This document shows positions 8,228 to 16,788 of a DNA stretch of 64,000 nucleotides, in pieces. Position numbers and translations under genes: made by a program. The notes under the pieces were generated by a model, which saw nothing but the letters and a program-made list of their open reading frames with translations, did not search any database and had not been told where the DNA came from. This stretch comes from Peristeroidobacter soli (GTDB lineage: Bacteria; Pseudomonadota; Gammaproteobacteria; Steroidobacterales; Steroidobacteraceae): assembly GCF_004138485.1 (NCBI RefSeq), contig NZ_ML142848.1, forward strand, positions 966,640-1,030,639, in the 5' to 3' direction. The number at the start of each line of letters is the position of its first letter. The first letter of the stretch is position 1.

Positions 8228-10840
8228 CTATTCGCTGGCCCGGCCGGCCGCCTCACGGACTTGCTGAAGTTCCCGACGCATGAAGGCAAAGTTCGACTGG
8301 CCCGCGTGCTTCTCCATATGAGCCAGCGCGGCGTCGATCAACTCGACGGCCCCCTGACTGTCACCCATGCGCAGCTTCAGACGCGCGCTGTCCGACGCCA
8401 GTTGCAAGTAATCCAGATCGAATTCTTCAGGCACCTCGAGCGCGCCATGCTGAGCCAACGCCCCACGCGCCGTGGGCAAATCGTTTTCGGCGAGCGCCAC
8501 GTCGATGAGAGCGGCGAGATAGGAATCCGCCTTCTGCGCAGGCACGCCATAGAACGGCGGCAATTCGGGTACATGGGTCAATTCGGCTTTGGCGGCCGCG
8601 ACCTTTCCCTGCGACGCCAGCGCGCGGGCACGCACGGCCAGATATTGAACGCCGTTGGGAACGAAGCGTTTGCCGAACTCCAGCCACTGTTTCCGATACG
8701 GCTCGAGAACGGCCAGCGCCTGATCGGCATGCCCTTCCTCCAGCAGCCCATGCGCCTTGTACACGGCAGTATCGAACTCGACCGCGGTCGGATTCGCGAC
8801 ATGCTCAGGCGTCAGCACCATGTCGAAGTACTCGTGCGCCTGTTTGATCCTGCCCGCCTGATGCAGCGCCTGACCGTACAGACCCAGATGAATGCGCGTG
8901 TAGATGGAAACGTCGCCGGCATGCTGACGCAACAGCCCGATGCCTTTCTCGTAGTCGCGCAAGGCATCGTCGACCCAGCCCAGCTGCATCTCACAAAACG
9001 CCGCCCACGCGTAGCTCGCGCCCAGATCGCTGTAGGCCTGCAGGCCCGATCGTTGAAACACATCGATGGCGGCCTGGAAATACTCGACGGCCGTGTGCAT
9101 GTCGCCCTGCGTCCGGTGCAACTGACCGAGCGCATACACCGAGTTGAAGTGGCCGGGATCGTTGGGATACCGCGTCTTGAACAGATCCACCGCCGCGGAC
9201 ATGAGCCGGATCTCCCGCATGGGATCGGTGGAGAACTGCGCGATCGTCGTGCCGAGCGCGCGAGCTCGCAGCAGCGAGGTGTGATCGTTGCGGGCATCGA
9301 GCACTCGCAAAGCCTCGTCACGACTCTCGCCCGCCTCCTCGCCCCGACCGAGCAACCGGCCTGAATAGGCGACGCCGATCAAAGCATCGACGTAGGCGTC
9401 GCTATTGGTGAGATGCAGCTCGCGCGCGATCTTCACCGACTCGCGCGACAACGCACTGGCCCGCTCGAACTCGTTGATATCGAGCAGCAGCCGCGCGACG
9501 GTGTTCATGACTTCCATGCGCACCGCCGGCGTGTCCTTGAACTCGTGCAGGACTTTGTCACCCGCCGCCACCAGCAGCTCGTGCACAGGCATGTTGCGGG
9601 CCTTGAGCGCGTCGGGCTGCAAACGCGTGTTCTTTTCGAACAGGGCGGTCATGAACGACTGCACAGCGCGCGTCTTTCTGACTTCCTCCTGAGCGATCAG
9701 CGTCTGCTCGGCCGCGATGCGCGCCTGCCATGTGGTAGTCACGATGCCGGCAACCAGCGCGAGCGTCGCCAGCAACGCTGCCGTCACCGCATATTTGTGA
9801 CGACTCATGAACTTGCTGGCGCGGTATCCCAGCGAATCGCCGCGTGCCCGCACCGGCATGCCATCGAGATAGTTGCGCAAGTCTTCAGAGAACTGACCGA
9901 CGCTGGCGTAGCGCCGCTCCGGCTCTTTGCGCAAAGCCATCAACAGCACGTTATCGAGATCGCCCTGTAACGCGCGTCGCACTCGTTTGCGGGCGAACTG
10001 CGTCTGCGGTGCTGTCTCGCCCGCTGCCTGCCGCACGCGGGTTTCATTGACAGCCGTGCTCGGCTTGCTCGGTGCGGAGTCGCTGAGAATCTCGACCGCC
10101 CGCTCGGCGGCATTGTCTTCGCGATACGGACTGCGACCCGTCAACAGCCGATACAGCACCACACCCAGCGAATAAACATCGCTGGCGGTGGTGATGGGAT
10201 CGCCGCGCACCTGTTCCGGGCTCGCGTACTCCAGCGTCATCACGCGCACTTGAGTCGCCGTCATGTCCGAGGCCGTCGTGGCGGGCTCGGTTTCGAGCAG
10301 CTTGGCGATGCCGAAGTCCAACAGCTTCACGGTGCCTTCGGCCGTCACCAGGATGTTGCCGGGCTTCAAGTCCCGATGCACCACCAGGCGCTGGTGAGCG
10401 AAGCTGACCGCCGCGCAGACCTGCAGGAACAGCCGCACCCGCTGCTCGACGCTGAGCTGCCGCTCTTCGCAATACACGTCGATGGGCTGACCGGCGATCA
10501 GCTCCATCACCAGATAGGGCACGCCCTCGTCGGTTGCACCCCCGTCGATCAGACGCGCGATATTGGGATGCTCGAGCTGAGCGAGGATCTGGCGCTCGGA
10601 ACGGAACCGCCAGGCGACCCGGGAGGCATCGTGATCGACGCGCACCAGCTTGATGGCCACGCGCGATTGGTAGTGATCGTCGGCGCGCTCGGCCTGATAC
10701 ACCTCGCCCATGCCGCCCCGGCCGATCAACTCGATGAGGCGGTACGGCCCCAGGCGCGATCCGATGCGGAGCTTGGGAAAGATGGGTTCGGTCGACATGC
10801 AGCTCGAAAGCGGGCTTTTCTTTTGACCGCTATTCTGCAT
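8228..10840 (-). CDS. Transmembrane Ser/Thr protein kinase with TPR-like extracytoplasmic region
   Basis: An 870-residue PknB-type kinase. The kinase domain (about 31-330) has the glycine loop GRGGMG (40-45), Lys64, HRD 155-157, DFG 175-177 and the YASPEQ substrate-positioning segment, so it looks active. A single membrane segment follows at about 350-370. The remaining ~490 residues are helical repeats of TPR type, expected outside the membrane. ATG 10840 and ATG 10798 are both possible starts; neither has a strong ribosome site. It lies downstream of a Crp/Fnr regulator gene on the same strand. Signal and substrate are unknown. A paralogue with the same plan is at 30998-33361. Confidence 0.9.
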   Translation of the reverse strand: MQNSGQKKSPLSSCMSTEPIFPKLRIGSRLGPYRLIELIGRGGMGEVYQAERADDHYQSRVAIKLVRVDHDASRVAWRFRSERQILAQLEHPNIARLIDGGATDEGVPYLVMELIAGQPIDVYCEERQLSVEQRVRLFLQVCAAVSFAHQRLVVHRDLKPGNILVTAEGTVKLLDFGIAKLLETEPATTASDMTATQVRVMTLEYASPEQVRGDPITTASDVYSLGVVLYRLLTGRSPYREDNAAERAVEILSDSAPSKPSTAVNETRVRQAAGETAPQTQFARKRVRRALQGDLDNVLLMALRKEPERRYASVGQFSEDLRNYLDGMPVRARGDSLGYRASKFMSRHKYAVTAALLATLALVAGIVTTTWQARIAAEQTLIAQEEVRKTRAVQSFMTALFEKNTRLQPDALKARNMPVHELLVAAGDKVLHEFKDTPAVRMEVMNTVARLLLDINEFERASALSRESVKIARELHLTNSDAYVDALIGVAYSGRLLGRGEEAGESRDEALRVLDARNDHTSLLRARALGTTIAQFSTDPMREIRLMSAAVDLFKTRYPNDPGHFNSVYALGQLHRTQGDMHTAVEYFQAAIDVFQRSGLQAYSDLGASYAWAAFCEMQLGWVDDALRDYEKGIGLLRQHAGDVSIYTRIHLGLYGQALHQAGRIKQAHEYFDMVLTPEHVANPTAVEFDTAVYKAHGLLEEGHADQALAVLEPYRKQWLEFGKRFVPNGVQYLAVRARALASQGKVAAAKAELTHVPELPPFYGVPAQKADSYLAALIDVALAENDLPTARGALAQHGALEVPEEFDLDYLQLASDSARLKLRMGDSQGAVELIDAALAHMEKHAGQSNFAFMRRELQQVREAAGRASE

Positions 10841-10902
10841 GAGTTCCGCGTCCCCTTGCGCAGCGCACCCTTAAAAAATCGACAGCGCCGGATTTCTTTA
10901 CG

Positions 10903-11634
10903 TTATCGGCCCAGCGTCAGCGGGTAGACCCCTAACATCACCCGTTCGAAGTGCTGTTTGACCGCGTTGTGACAGCGACAGGCGCGCCGTTCGAGCCCGG
11001 CCTGATCGGTGATTCGCAAGCCGCCGCGACGGGTCTGGATCAGACCGTGTTGACGAAACACCTGTAGCAGCCGGCTGGCATAGTTTCTTCCGATGCCCAC
11101 CATCGCGGCCAGCTGTGCATGAGTCAACGGCAGGTCCCGGTCGTCGCGCCGGTCCATCGCGTCGATGATCCATTTCGCCAGCCGCTGTTCGATGGAATGA
11201 GCGGCGTTGCAGGCGGTGGACTGAAAGATCTGCGCCAGCAGGCAGTCGGCGTAGCGGGCGAACAGATGCGCGGCGTATCGCGATTGCTGCTGGACCGCCT
11301 GCAGGTCTTCCAGACGCATGCGCAGGAACGGTCCGCCGAACTGCACCACGATACGAGTGAACGCCGGCACGTCGCCATGACTGACGATGCCGCCGACCGC
11401 CCCCTCCTTGCCGACCAGGACGGTCTCGATCTCTTGCCCTTCCTCGGTGACCACCCGGAATGATGCGACGCTCGGGCCACAGGGAAAATAAACGGTGCCC
11501 ATCGAATCGCCCGGGCTGTACAGCACTTGATTGGCATGCGCGCCGAACCAGTCGGTGTGCCGTTGAAACAAGGCGAAATCCGGCTCGCTCAGCAGCCGCA
11601 ACAGATGATTGTCCGGTCGTTGGTACGCCGTCAT
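10903..11634 (-). CDS. Crp/Fnr-family transcriptional regulator
   Basis: A 243-residue regulator with an N-terminal cyclic-nucleotide-binding-like beta barrel (about 25-140) and a C-terminal winged helix of the Crp_2 type (about 150-225; THAQLAAMVGIGRNYASRLL is the recognition region). No iron-sulfur cysteine pattern like that of FNR is seen, so the effector is unknown. The ATG at 11634 has GGGGG just upstream. It is divergent from the bacteriophytochrome gene, with a 100-base shared region containing a GTACAA/TTGTAC inverted repeat that it might bind. Confidence 0.85.
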   Translation of the reverse strand: MTAYQRPDNHLLRLLSEPDFALFQRHTDWFGAHANQVLYSPGDSMGTVYFPCGPSVASFRVVTEEGQEIETVLVGKEGAVGGIVSHGDVPAFTRIVVQFGGPFLRMRLEDLQAVQQQSRYAAHLFARYADCLLAQIFQSTACNAAHSIEQRLAKWIIDAMDRRDDRDLPLTHAQLAAMVGIGRNYASRLLQVFRQHGLIQTRRGGLRITDQAGLERRACRCHNAVKQHFERVMLGVYPLTLGR

Positions 11635-11671
11635 GACCCCCTTCCCCTACCCTTCGTTGTCAGAAAGAACT

Positions 11672-11685
11672 GTACAATTTTGTAC
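11672..11685. promoter_or_regulatory. Inverted repeat in the Crp-like / phytochrome divergent region
   Basis: GTACAA (11672-11677) and TTGTAC (11680-11685) form an inverted repeat with a 2-base centre, midway between the two divergent start codons (11634 and 11735). It is a candidate operator for the adjacent regulator. It does not match the classical CRP or FNR site. Confidence 0.4.
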
Positions 11686-11734
11686 GCAGCTGCACGCCAT
11701 GCACTTCGTGCCTGAACACTCTTAGAATCGAGCC

Positions 11735-14293
11735 ATGACCAGTCCCGGCTCATCGATCGGCCCCCGCGTTGACCTCACCAATTGCGACCGTGAGCCCATT
11801 CATCTGCTCGGCGCCATTCAACCGTTCGGATTCTTGCTGGCCGTCTCGACGCCCGATTGGTTCGTGCAGCGCGTATCCAGCAACGTCGCTGACTGGCTGA
11901 AAGTTGCACCGGCCGAGATGCTCGGCCGTTCGCTGCTCAATTTCATGCATGCCGAGGCCATCCATACGCTGCGCAATCAGCTGCACATCGTGAACATGAC
12001 CGGCACCGCCGCCCGGCTGTTCGGCATTCATATCGACGACTCGAACCGCCGCTTCGACGTGGCCGTGCACACACTGGACGGCACGGTGCTGATCGAATGC
12101 GAGCCCAGTGTCGCCGACAGCTCGGTAAATGCGAGCGCGCTGGTTCGAGGCATGATGAATCGCGTGCAGAGCATGCGAGATCCGCGCACGTTGAGTCGCG
12201 TCGCTGCCCGGGAGCTGCGGGCGTTGACCGGCTTCGATCGGGTGATGGTGTATCGCTTCGCCCATGACGACTCCGGCGAGGTCATCGCCGAATCGGCCCA
12301 CGCCGGCGTCGACTCGTTCCTCGGCCTGCACTATCCGGCCAGCGATATCCCCCGCCAGGCGCGAGTGCTGTACGAGCGCAACTGGCTGCGAATCATCCCC
12401 GACATCGAGGCGTTGCCCTCGCCCATCGAGCCGACCCTCGATGCCAGCGGCAAGCCGCTCGATCTGTCGCAGAGCGTGTTACGCAGCGTGTCGCCCATCC
12501 ATATCGAATATCTGCGGAACATGGGCGTGCGCGCCTCCATGTCGGTGTCGATTCTCAGAGAAGGACGGTTGTGGGGACTGTTCGCCTGCCATCACTATGC
12601 TCCGCTGCACGTCAGCTTCGAGCGGCGCACCGCTGCCGAGCTGTTCGGACAGATGTTCTCGCTGCTGATGGAGAACCGCGAGCGCGAGGCCGAGAGCGGT
12701 TATGAAAATCGCGCCCGCGAGCTGCACGATAGATTGGTACAGGACATGGTGGGCGAAGAGAACCGCGCCCAAAGCATCACCCGACACCTGGACGACATCG
12801 CCGACCAGCTGACCTGCGACGGCATCGGCCTGTCGCTCGGCAGCCAGGTCACATTGCACGGCATGACGCCGGAGCCGCAGCAGTTCGCTGGATTGATCCA
12901 ACACCTGCGCACCTCACTCGCCTCCGCGGAGAACTACGCCACCAACGAAATTCGCGCGGTCTATCCGCAGGCGGTCAAGTTTCAGGAACGCGCCGCCGGC
13001 ATGCTGGTGATGCCGCTGTCCAGACTGCCGCGCGATTATCTGGTCTTCTTCCGGCGCGAAGTGGCACGCACGGTGAACTGGGCCGGCAATCCAAACAAGT
13101 CGGTCACCGCGGGCCCGCTCGGCGACCGGCTGACACCTCGCAAGAGCTTCGAGCTGTGGCGCGAGACGGTCACCGGTCAATCGGTGCCGTGGTCGCAGGT
13201 GGATCGGCGCATCGCCAACGGTCTGCGCGTCAGCCTGCTCGAAGTGATCCTGCGCCTGTCCGATCAAACCGAGGAAGAACGGCGCCGCGCGATGCAGAGA
13301 CAGGATCTGCTGATCGCCGAGCTGAATCATCGCGTACGAAACATCCTGAGCCTGATCCGCGGCCTGATCAATCAAAGCCGCGATCCCAATCTCACGTCCG
13401 TGCAATTCATGGATGTGGTGGGATCTCGAATTCAGGCATTGGCTCGCGCGCACGATCTGATCACCGCGGACCAATGGGGGCCCGCGCTGTTCAGCGCAAT
13501 GGTGGAATCGGAAGCCGCCGCTTACTTGAACGGCGGCGCCAAACGAGTGCAACTCGTTGGCCCCGACGCTCGCCTGCTACCGCAGGCATTCAACGCCGTG
13601 GCGCTGGTGATGCACGAGCTCATCACGAATTCGGCCAAGTACGGCGCACTGACCGACCGGCGCGGCACGGTCACTATCGAAACGCGGCTGGACGATTCAA
13701 ACAACTTCATCATCGACTGGCGCGAGCGTGGCGGCCCGCCGGTACAGGCGCCGAGCCGTCGCGGCTTCGGCAGCGCCGTGATCGAACGCACCATTCCCTT
13801 CGATCTGAAGGGTCAGGCGCAGGTCGATTTCGAGCTGGCGGGCGTGCACGCCTGTTTCCTGATTCCCGGCGACTACGTGCGACGCATCGACAAGACCTCG
13901 GCACAACCCGAGACAGCGCCGCCGGTCGCGCCCGAAGACATGCTCATGCCCACGGACATCCTGCTGGTCGAAGACAACTTCATCATCGCGCTCGATGCCG
14001 AAGACGCGCTGCGCAGGGCCGGCGCTGGTGAAGTCCGCACGGCGAGCAGCGTCAACGCCGCACTGGAAATGATCGACGAACGCACGCCGGAATTCGCGGT
14101 GCTGGATGTGAATCTGGGCATCGAAACCAGTTTCGAGATCGCGAACCGGTTGCTGGTGCTCGGCGTGCCGTTCGCGTTCATGACCGGCTACGGCGAGAAT
14201 GAGTCCTTCCCCGACGAGCTCGCGCAGGTGCCTCGCATCCGCAAGCCCTTCACGCATCAGAGTCTTGCCGCCGTGCTCGGCCGGCGACGTTGA
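11735..14293 (+). CDS. bphP: Bacteriophytochrome with HWE histidine kinase and C-terminal receiver
   Basis: A red/far-red light sensor kinase of 852 residues. Order: PAS_2 (about 18-120) preceded by Cys17 in NCDREPIH, the biliverdin-attachment site of bacteriophytochromes; GAF (about 145-310) with the DIP motif at 204-206 and a conserved His256; PHY (about 320-505) with PRKSF at 468-472; an HWE-type kinase with phospho-acceptor His532 (NHRVRN) and the WRE signature at 662-664; and a receiver domain (about 740-850) with Asp791 and Lys837. All residues needed for chromophore binding and phosphotransfer are seen. No heme oxygenase gene for biliverdin synthesis lies nearby. Divergent from the Crp/Fnr gene. 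Confidence 0.93.
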   Translation: MTSPGSSIGPRVDLTNCDREPIHLLGAIQPFGFLLAVSTPDWFVQRVSSNVADWLKVAPAEMLGRSLLNFMHAEAIHTLRNQLHIVNMTGTAARLFGIHIDDSNRRFDVAVHTLDGTVLIECEPSVADSSVNASALVRGMMNRVQSMRDPRTLSRVAARELRALTGFDRVMVYRFAHDDSGEVIAESAHAGVDSFLGLHYPASDIPRQARVLYERNWLRIIPDIEALPSPIEPTLDASGKPLDLSQSVLRSVSPIHIEYLRNMGVRASMSVSILREGRLWGLFACHHYAPLHVSFERRTAAELFGQMFSLLMENREREAESGYENRARELHDRLVQDMVGEENRAQSITRHLDDIADQLTCDGIGLSLGSQVTLHGMTPEPQQFAGLIQHLRTSLASAENYATNEIRAVYPQAVKFQERAAGMLVMPLSRLPRDYLVFFRREVARTVNWAGNPNKSVTAGPLGDRLTPRKSFELWRETVTGQSVPWSQVDRRIANGLRVSLLEVILRLSDQTEEERRRAMQRQDLLIAELNHRVRNILSLIRGLINQSRDPNLTSVQFMDVVGSRIQALARAHDLITADQWGPALFSAMVESEAAAYLNGGAKRVQLVGPDARLLPQAFNAVALVMHELITNSAKYGALTDRRGTVTIETRLDDSNNFIIDWRERGGPPVQAPSRRGFGSAVIERTIPFDLKGQAQVDFELAGVHACFLIPGDYVRRIDKTSAQPETAPPVAPEDMLMPTDILLVEDNFIIALDAEDALRRAGAGEVRTASSVNAALEMIDERTPEFAVLDVNLGIETSFEIANRLLVLGVPFAFMTGYGENESFPDELAQVPRIRKPFTHQSLAAVLGRRR

Positions 14294-14296
14294 GCC

Positions 14297-14809
14297 TCAG
14301 CCCGCGAACTCCAGCGCGAACAGCTTCACCTGATCCTTCTCCGCCATCTCGATGAAACGTTGGAAGTGCATGCCGCACTTCTGCAGCACCTGGATCGAGC
14401 GCTCGTTGTCGGGTGAAGTGATCGCGAGGATGCGCGGCAGGCGATGCTCGCGATGGCCGTACTTGAGCACAGCGGCCGCGGCTTCCAGCGCATAGCCCTT
14501 GCCCCAATGCTCCGGCAGGAACGCATAGCCGATGTCCGGGTCCGGCAATGTGTCCCGTTTCAGCAAACCGCACGAGCCGACTGCCTCGCCGGTACTTTTC
14601 AACTCGACGCAAAACATGCCGAAGCCGAAACGCTCGTACATGTCCAGTGGCCCGGTGCGTAGATAGTTGCGCGCATCGTCCAGATTGCGCACGTGCTTAT
14701 CGCCGATGTAGCGCAGCCATGCCGGCTCGTTGACCAGCCTGAAAATGAATTCAGCGTCGTCGAGCGTCAGCCGCCGCAGCACCAGCCTGTCAGTTTCCAG
14801 AACACGCAT
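14297..14809 (-). CDS. GNAT acetyltransferase, RimJ/RimL type
   Basis: A 170-residue N-acetyltransferase of the Acetyltransf_3 group: it opens with RLVLRRLTLDDAEFIFRL and has the acetyl-CoA loop in LPEHWGKGYALEAAAAVL. The substrate is unknown; relatives acetylate ribosomal protein N-termini or small amines. I prefer the ATG at 14809, which has GGGGGAT 5 bases upstream and starts just before the conserved MRVLETDRLVLRR; the frame extends to 14830. It converges with the phytochrome gene, with 3 bases between stops. Confidence 0.85.
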   Translation of the reverse strand: MRVLETDRLVLRRLTLDDAEFIFRLVNEPAWLRYIGDKHVRNLDDARNYLRTGPLDMYERFGFGMFCVELKSTGEAVGSCGLLKRDTLPDPDIGYAFLPEHWGKGYALEAAAAVLKYGHREHRLPRILAITSPDNERSIQVLQKCGMHFQRFIEMAEKDQVKLFALEFAG

Positions 14810-14840
14810 GGCATCCCCCGTCAACTGCAATGAGACGATG

Positions 14841-15944
14841 CTACAGGCTTTCCAGAACCTGCATCAATTCGCTGGCGGTATGGGTCCAGGAGAACTGCTC
14901 GGCGCGTACCAGGCCCGCCGCGATATTGGCCTGGCGCAACTGCCGGTCGTTGAGCAAGCGATCGATGCCCGCAGCGATCGCATCGACCGACTCCGGATCG
15001 ACCAGCAGCGCGGCATCCCCGGAAATCTCCTTGGTGCCGAAGCGATCCGAAGTGAGCACCGGACAACTGCACGCCATGGCTTCCATGATGGGCATACCGA
15101 CCGACTCGTACAACGACGGCAACAGCAACCCCTCGGCCATCTGATAGAACGCCGGCAGATCCTGGTTCTCGATCCAGCCCGGCCACTTCACCCATTCGGA
15201 AATATTCTGACGCCTGGGCTCATCCAGCTCGTGCGCGGACAGATAGCGATTGCCGCCCCCGGCGATCACCAGCGGGATGCCTTGCGCCGGACCGACCTTG
15301 GCGTAGGCCTGAATCAAGCGCGTGAAATTCTTCGGTGGATAGACCGCGCCACAGTACAGCAGGAAACGCGGCGGCAACGAGAATCGCTGACGGACCTGTG
15401 CCAGCTGTTCCGGCGACAGTCGCGTACGAAAGCCCTGGTTCAGTCCGGAGTAGATGGTGTGAATCCGCTCGCGCGGCACCTGCAGATACTTCTGCAAATG
15501 ATCCGTCGTCACGGCGGACACCGAGATCAACGCGTCGGCCTTGGCTGCGTAGCGCGGCACGAGATAGCGATGACTCATCCGATCGAGGAACGCCGATGCC
15601 TGTGGCATCGCGTACCAGTCGAGCCCATGACACACCCACGACGTCTTGCACCTGGCGCGCAGCGGAATCGAATACTTGGGATTGAACAGCACGTCGATGC
15701 CGAGCTCAGCCACCGCGCGCGGCACCTTGATCTGATCCCAATACAGAATCGGCCCGCCCTCCAGCAGCACCTCCTGTACACCGTCGAGACCGCTGTAAGT
15801 GCCGAGCCGCTGCCGATTCCGGAACAGCAGCACGATCTCATGTTTGCGATTGATTTCGATCAGCGAGCGCACCACTTCGCGGGTGTACACCTTCACCCCG
15901 CCCTCGTGCTGATCGAAGTGACGCAACATGATCCCTAAGCGCAT
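14841..15944 (-). CDS. Glycosyltransferase family 4 (GT-B)
   Basis: A 367-residue GT-B transferase. The N-terminal half starts MRLGIMLRH with a glycine-containing acceptor domain (EGGVKVYTREVV). The C-terminal half carries KNFTRLIQAYA, then PSLYESVGMPIMEAMACSCPV, the E-x7-E nucleotide-sugar motif of GT4. It transfers a hexose or similar sugar to a growing glycan on the cytoplasmic face. It is the last gene of a three-gene block with a PIG-L deacetylase (19 bases upstream) and a flippase, which suggests an exported lipid-linked oligosaccharide. Donor and acceptor are unknown. Confidence 0.88.
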   Translation of the reverse strand: MRLGIMLRHFDQHEGGVKVYTREVVRSLIEINRKHEIVLLFRNRQRLGTYSGLDGVQEVLLEGGPILYWDQIKVPRAVAELGIDVLFNPKYSIPLRARCKTSWVCHGLDWYAMPQASAFLDRMSHRYLVPRYAAKADALISVSAVTTDHLQKYLQVPRERIHTIYSGLNQGFRTRLSPEQLAQVRQRFSLPPRFLLYCGAVYPPKNFTRLIQAYAKVGPAQGIPLVIAGGGNRYLSAHELDEPRRQNISEWVKWPGWIENQDLPAFYQMAEGLLLPSLYESVGMPIMEAMACSCPVLTSDRFGTKEISGDAALLVDPESVDAIAAGIDRLLNDRQLRQANIAAGLVRAEQFSWTHTASELMQVLESL

Positions 15945-15963
15945 GACATCAACTCATCGTGTC

Positions 15964-16788
15964 TCAATGCCGACGATAAGCAGCGAACTGCTCACGATAC
16001 TGAGGCAATGACGTCGCATAAAACGCTTCGGCGTAACCCTGGAAGCCCGGCGGATTCATCAGCCCCGCCGAGCGGTGTGCATTCAAGCCGATACTGGCAT
16101 GCAGGTAATCGCATTGTTGCAATTGGCTGCGGTACTCCTGCAACGCCTGTTTCTTGGTGTCGATGGTGCTATCGATCCGCACCAGGCAGTTCGGGAACAG
16201 CGGCGTCCACACTTCATAGCCCATGCACTGGAATTGCAGCGGCGTGCCCGCAACCGCATCGAGCAACACCCGACTCGCGGCCCGGTGATCCGGATGCTCT
16301 TCCAGATAGAACGGCAGATAGACGATCTCAGGCCGATGTTTCAACAGCACGTCGCGCAACTGCTCCGCCGCCCGGTCGCATTTGTCGAGCGCGCCGTCCT
16401 CCGCGTCCAGGCAAACCATGCGACCGATGCCGAGCCGCTGTAGCGCCGCCCGTGCCTCAGTGATCCGCAATTCGATGAGCTCCCGCTGCTTTCGCTCTCG
16501 CTCTTCGCCATACAACGTGTTTACCTCACTGCTGCCGTTGCGCCCATCCGTGAGAAACACCACTGTAATCTGCGCTCCCCGTTGTGCATGCAGAGCCAAC
16601 GTTCCACCGCAGCCAATCGTTTCATCGTCCATGTGGGGCGCGAGGACCACGATCTTTTCCGCGCCGGGCTGCCACACCATGGCCGAATGGTTGTAGACGC
16701 CCGAGACCTGCAGCAGTCCAGACGATTGAAGATAAGGTCGCGCCGCGCGACTCAGTCGTTTCAGCAGGGCCTTGGTCAACTGTTTCAT
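15964..16788 (-). CDS. PIG-L family N-acetylglucosamine-type deacetylase
   Basis: A 274-residue zinc-dependent deacetylase of the LmbE/PIG-L family, which removes acetyl groups from GlcNAc-containing substrates. Metal ligands and catalytic base are visible in PHMDDE (His52, Asp54, Asp55) and in EEHPDH (His165-His168). Its start overlaps the stop of the flippase gene (ATGA, 16785-16788) and the glycosyltransferase follows 19 bases later. The context suggests modification of a surface glycan rather than mycothiol-type metabolism. Confidence 0.87.
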   Translation of the reverse strand: MKQLTKALLKRLSRAARPYLQSSGLLQVSGVYNHSAMVWQPGAEKIVVLAPHMDDETIGCGGTLALHAQRGAQITVVFLTDGRNGSSEVNTLYGEERERKQRELIELRITEARAALQRLGIGRMVCLDAEDGALDKCDRAAEQLRDVLLKHRPEIVYLPFYLEEHPDHRAASRVLLDAVAGTPLQFQCMGYEVWTPLFPNCLVRIDSTIDTKKQALQEYRSQLQQCDYLHASIGLNAHRSAGLMNPPGFQGYAEAFYATSLPQYREQFAAYRRH

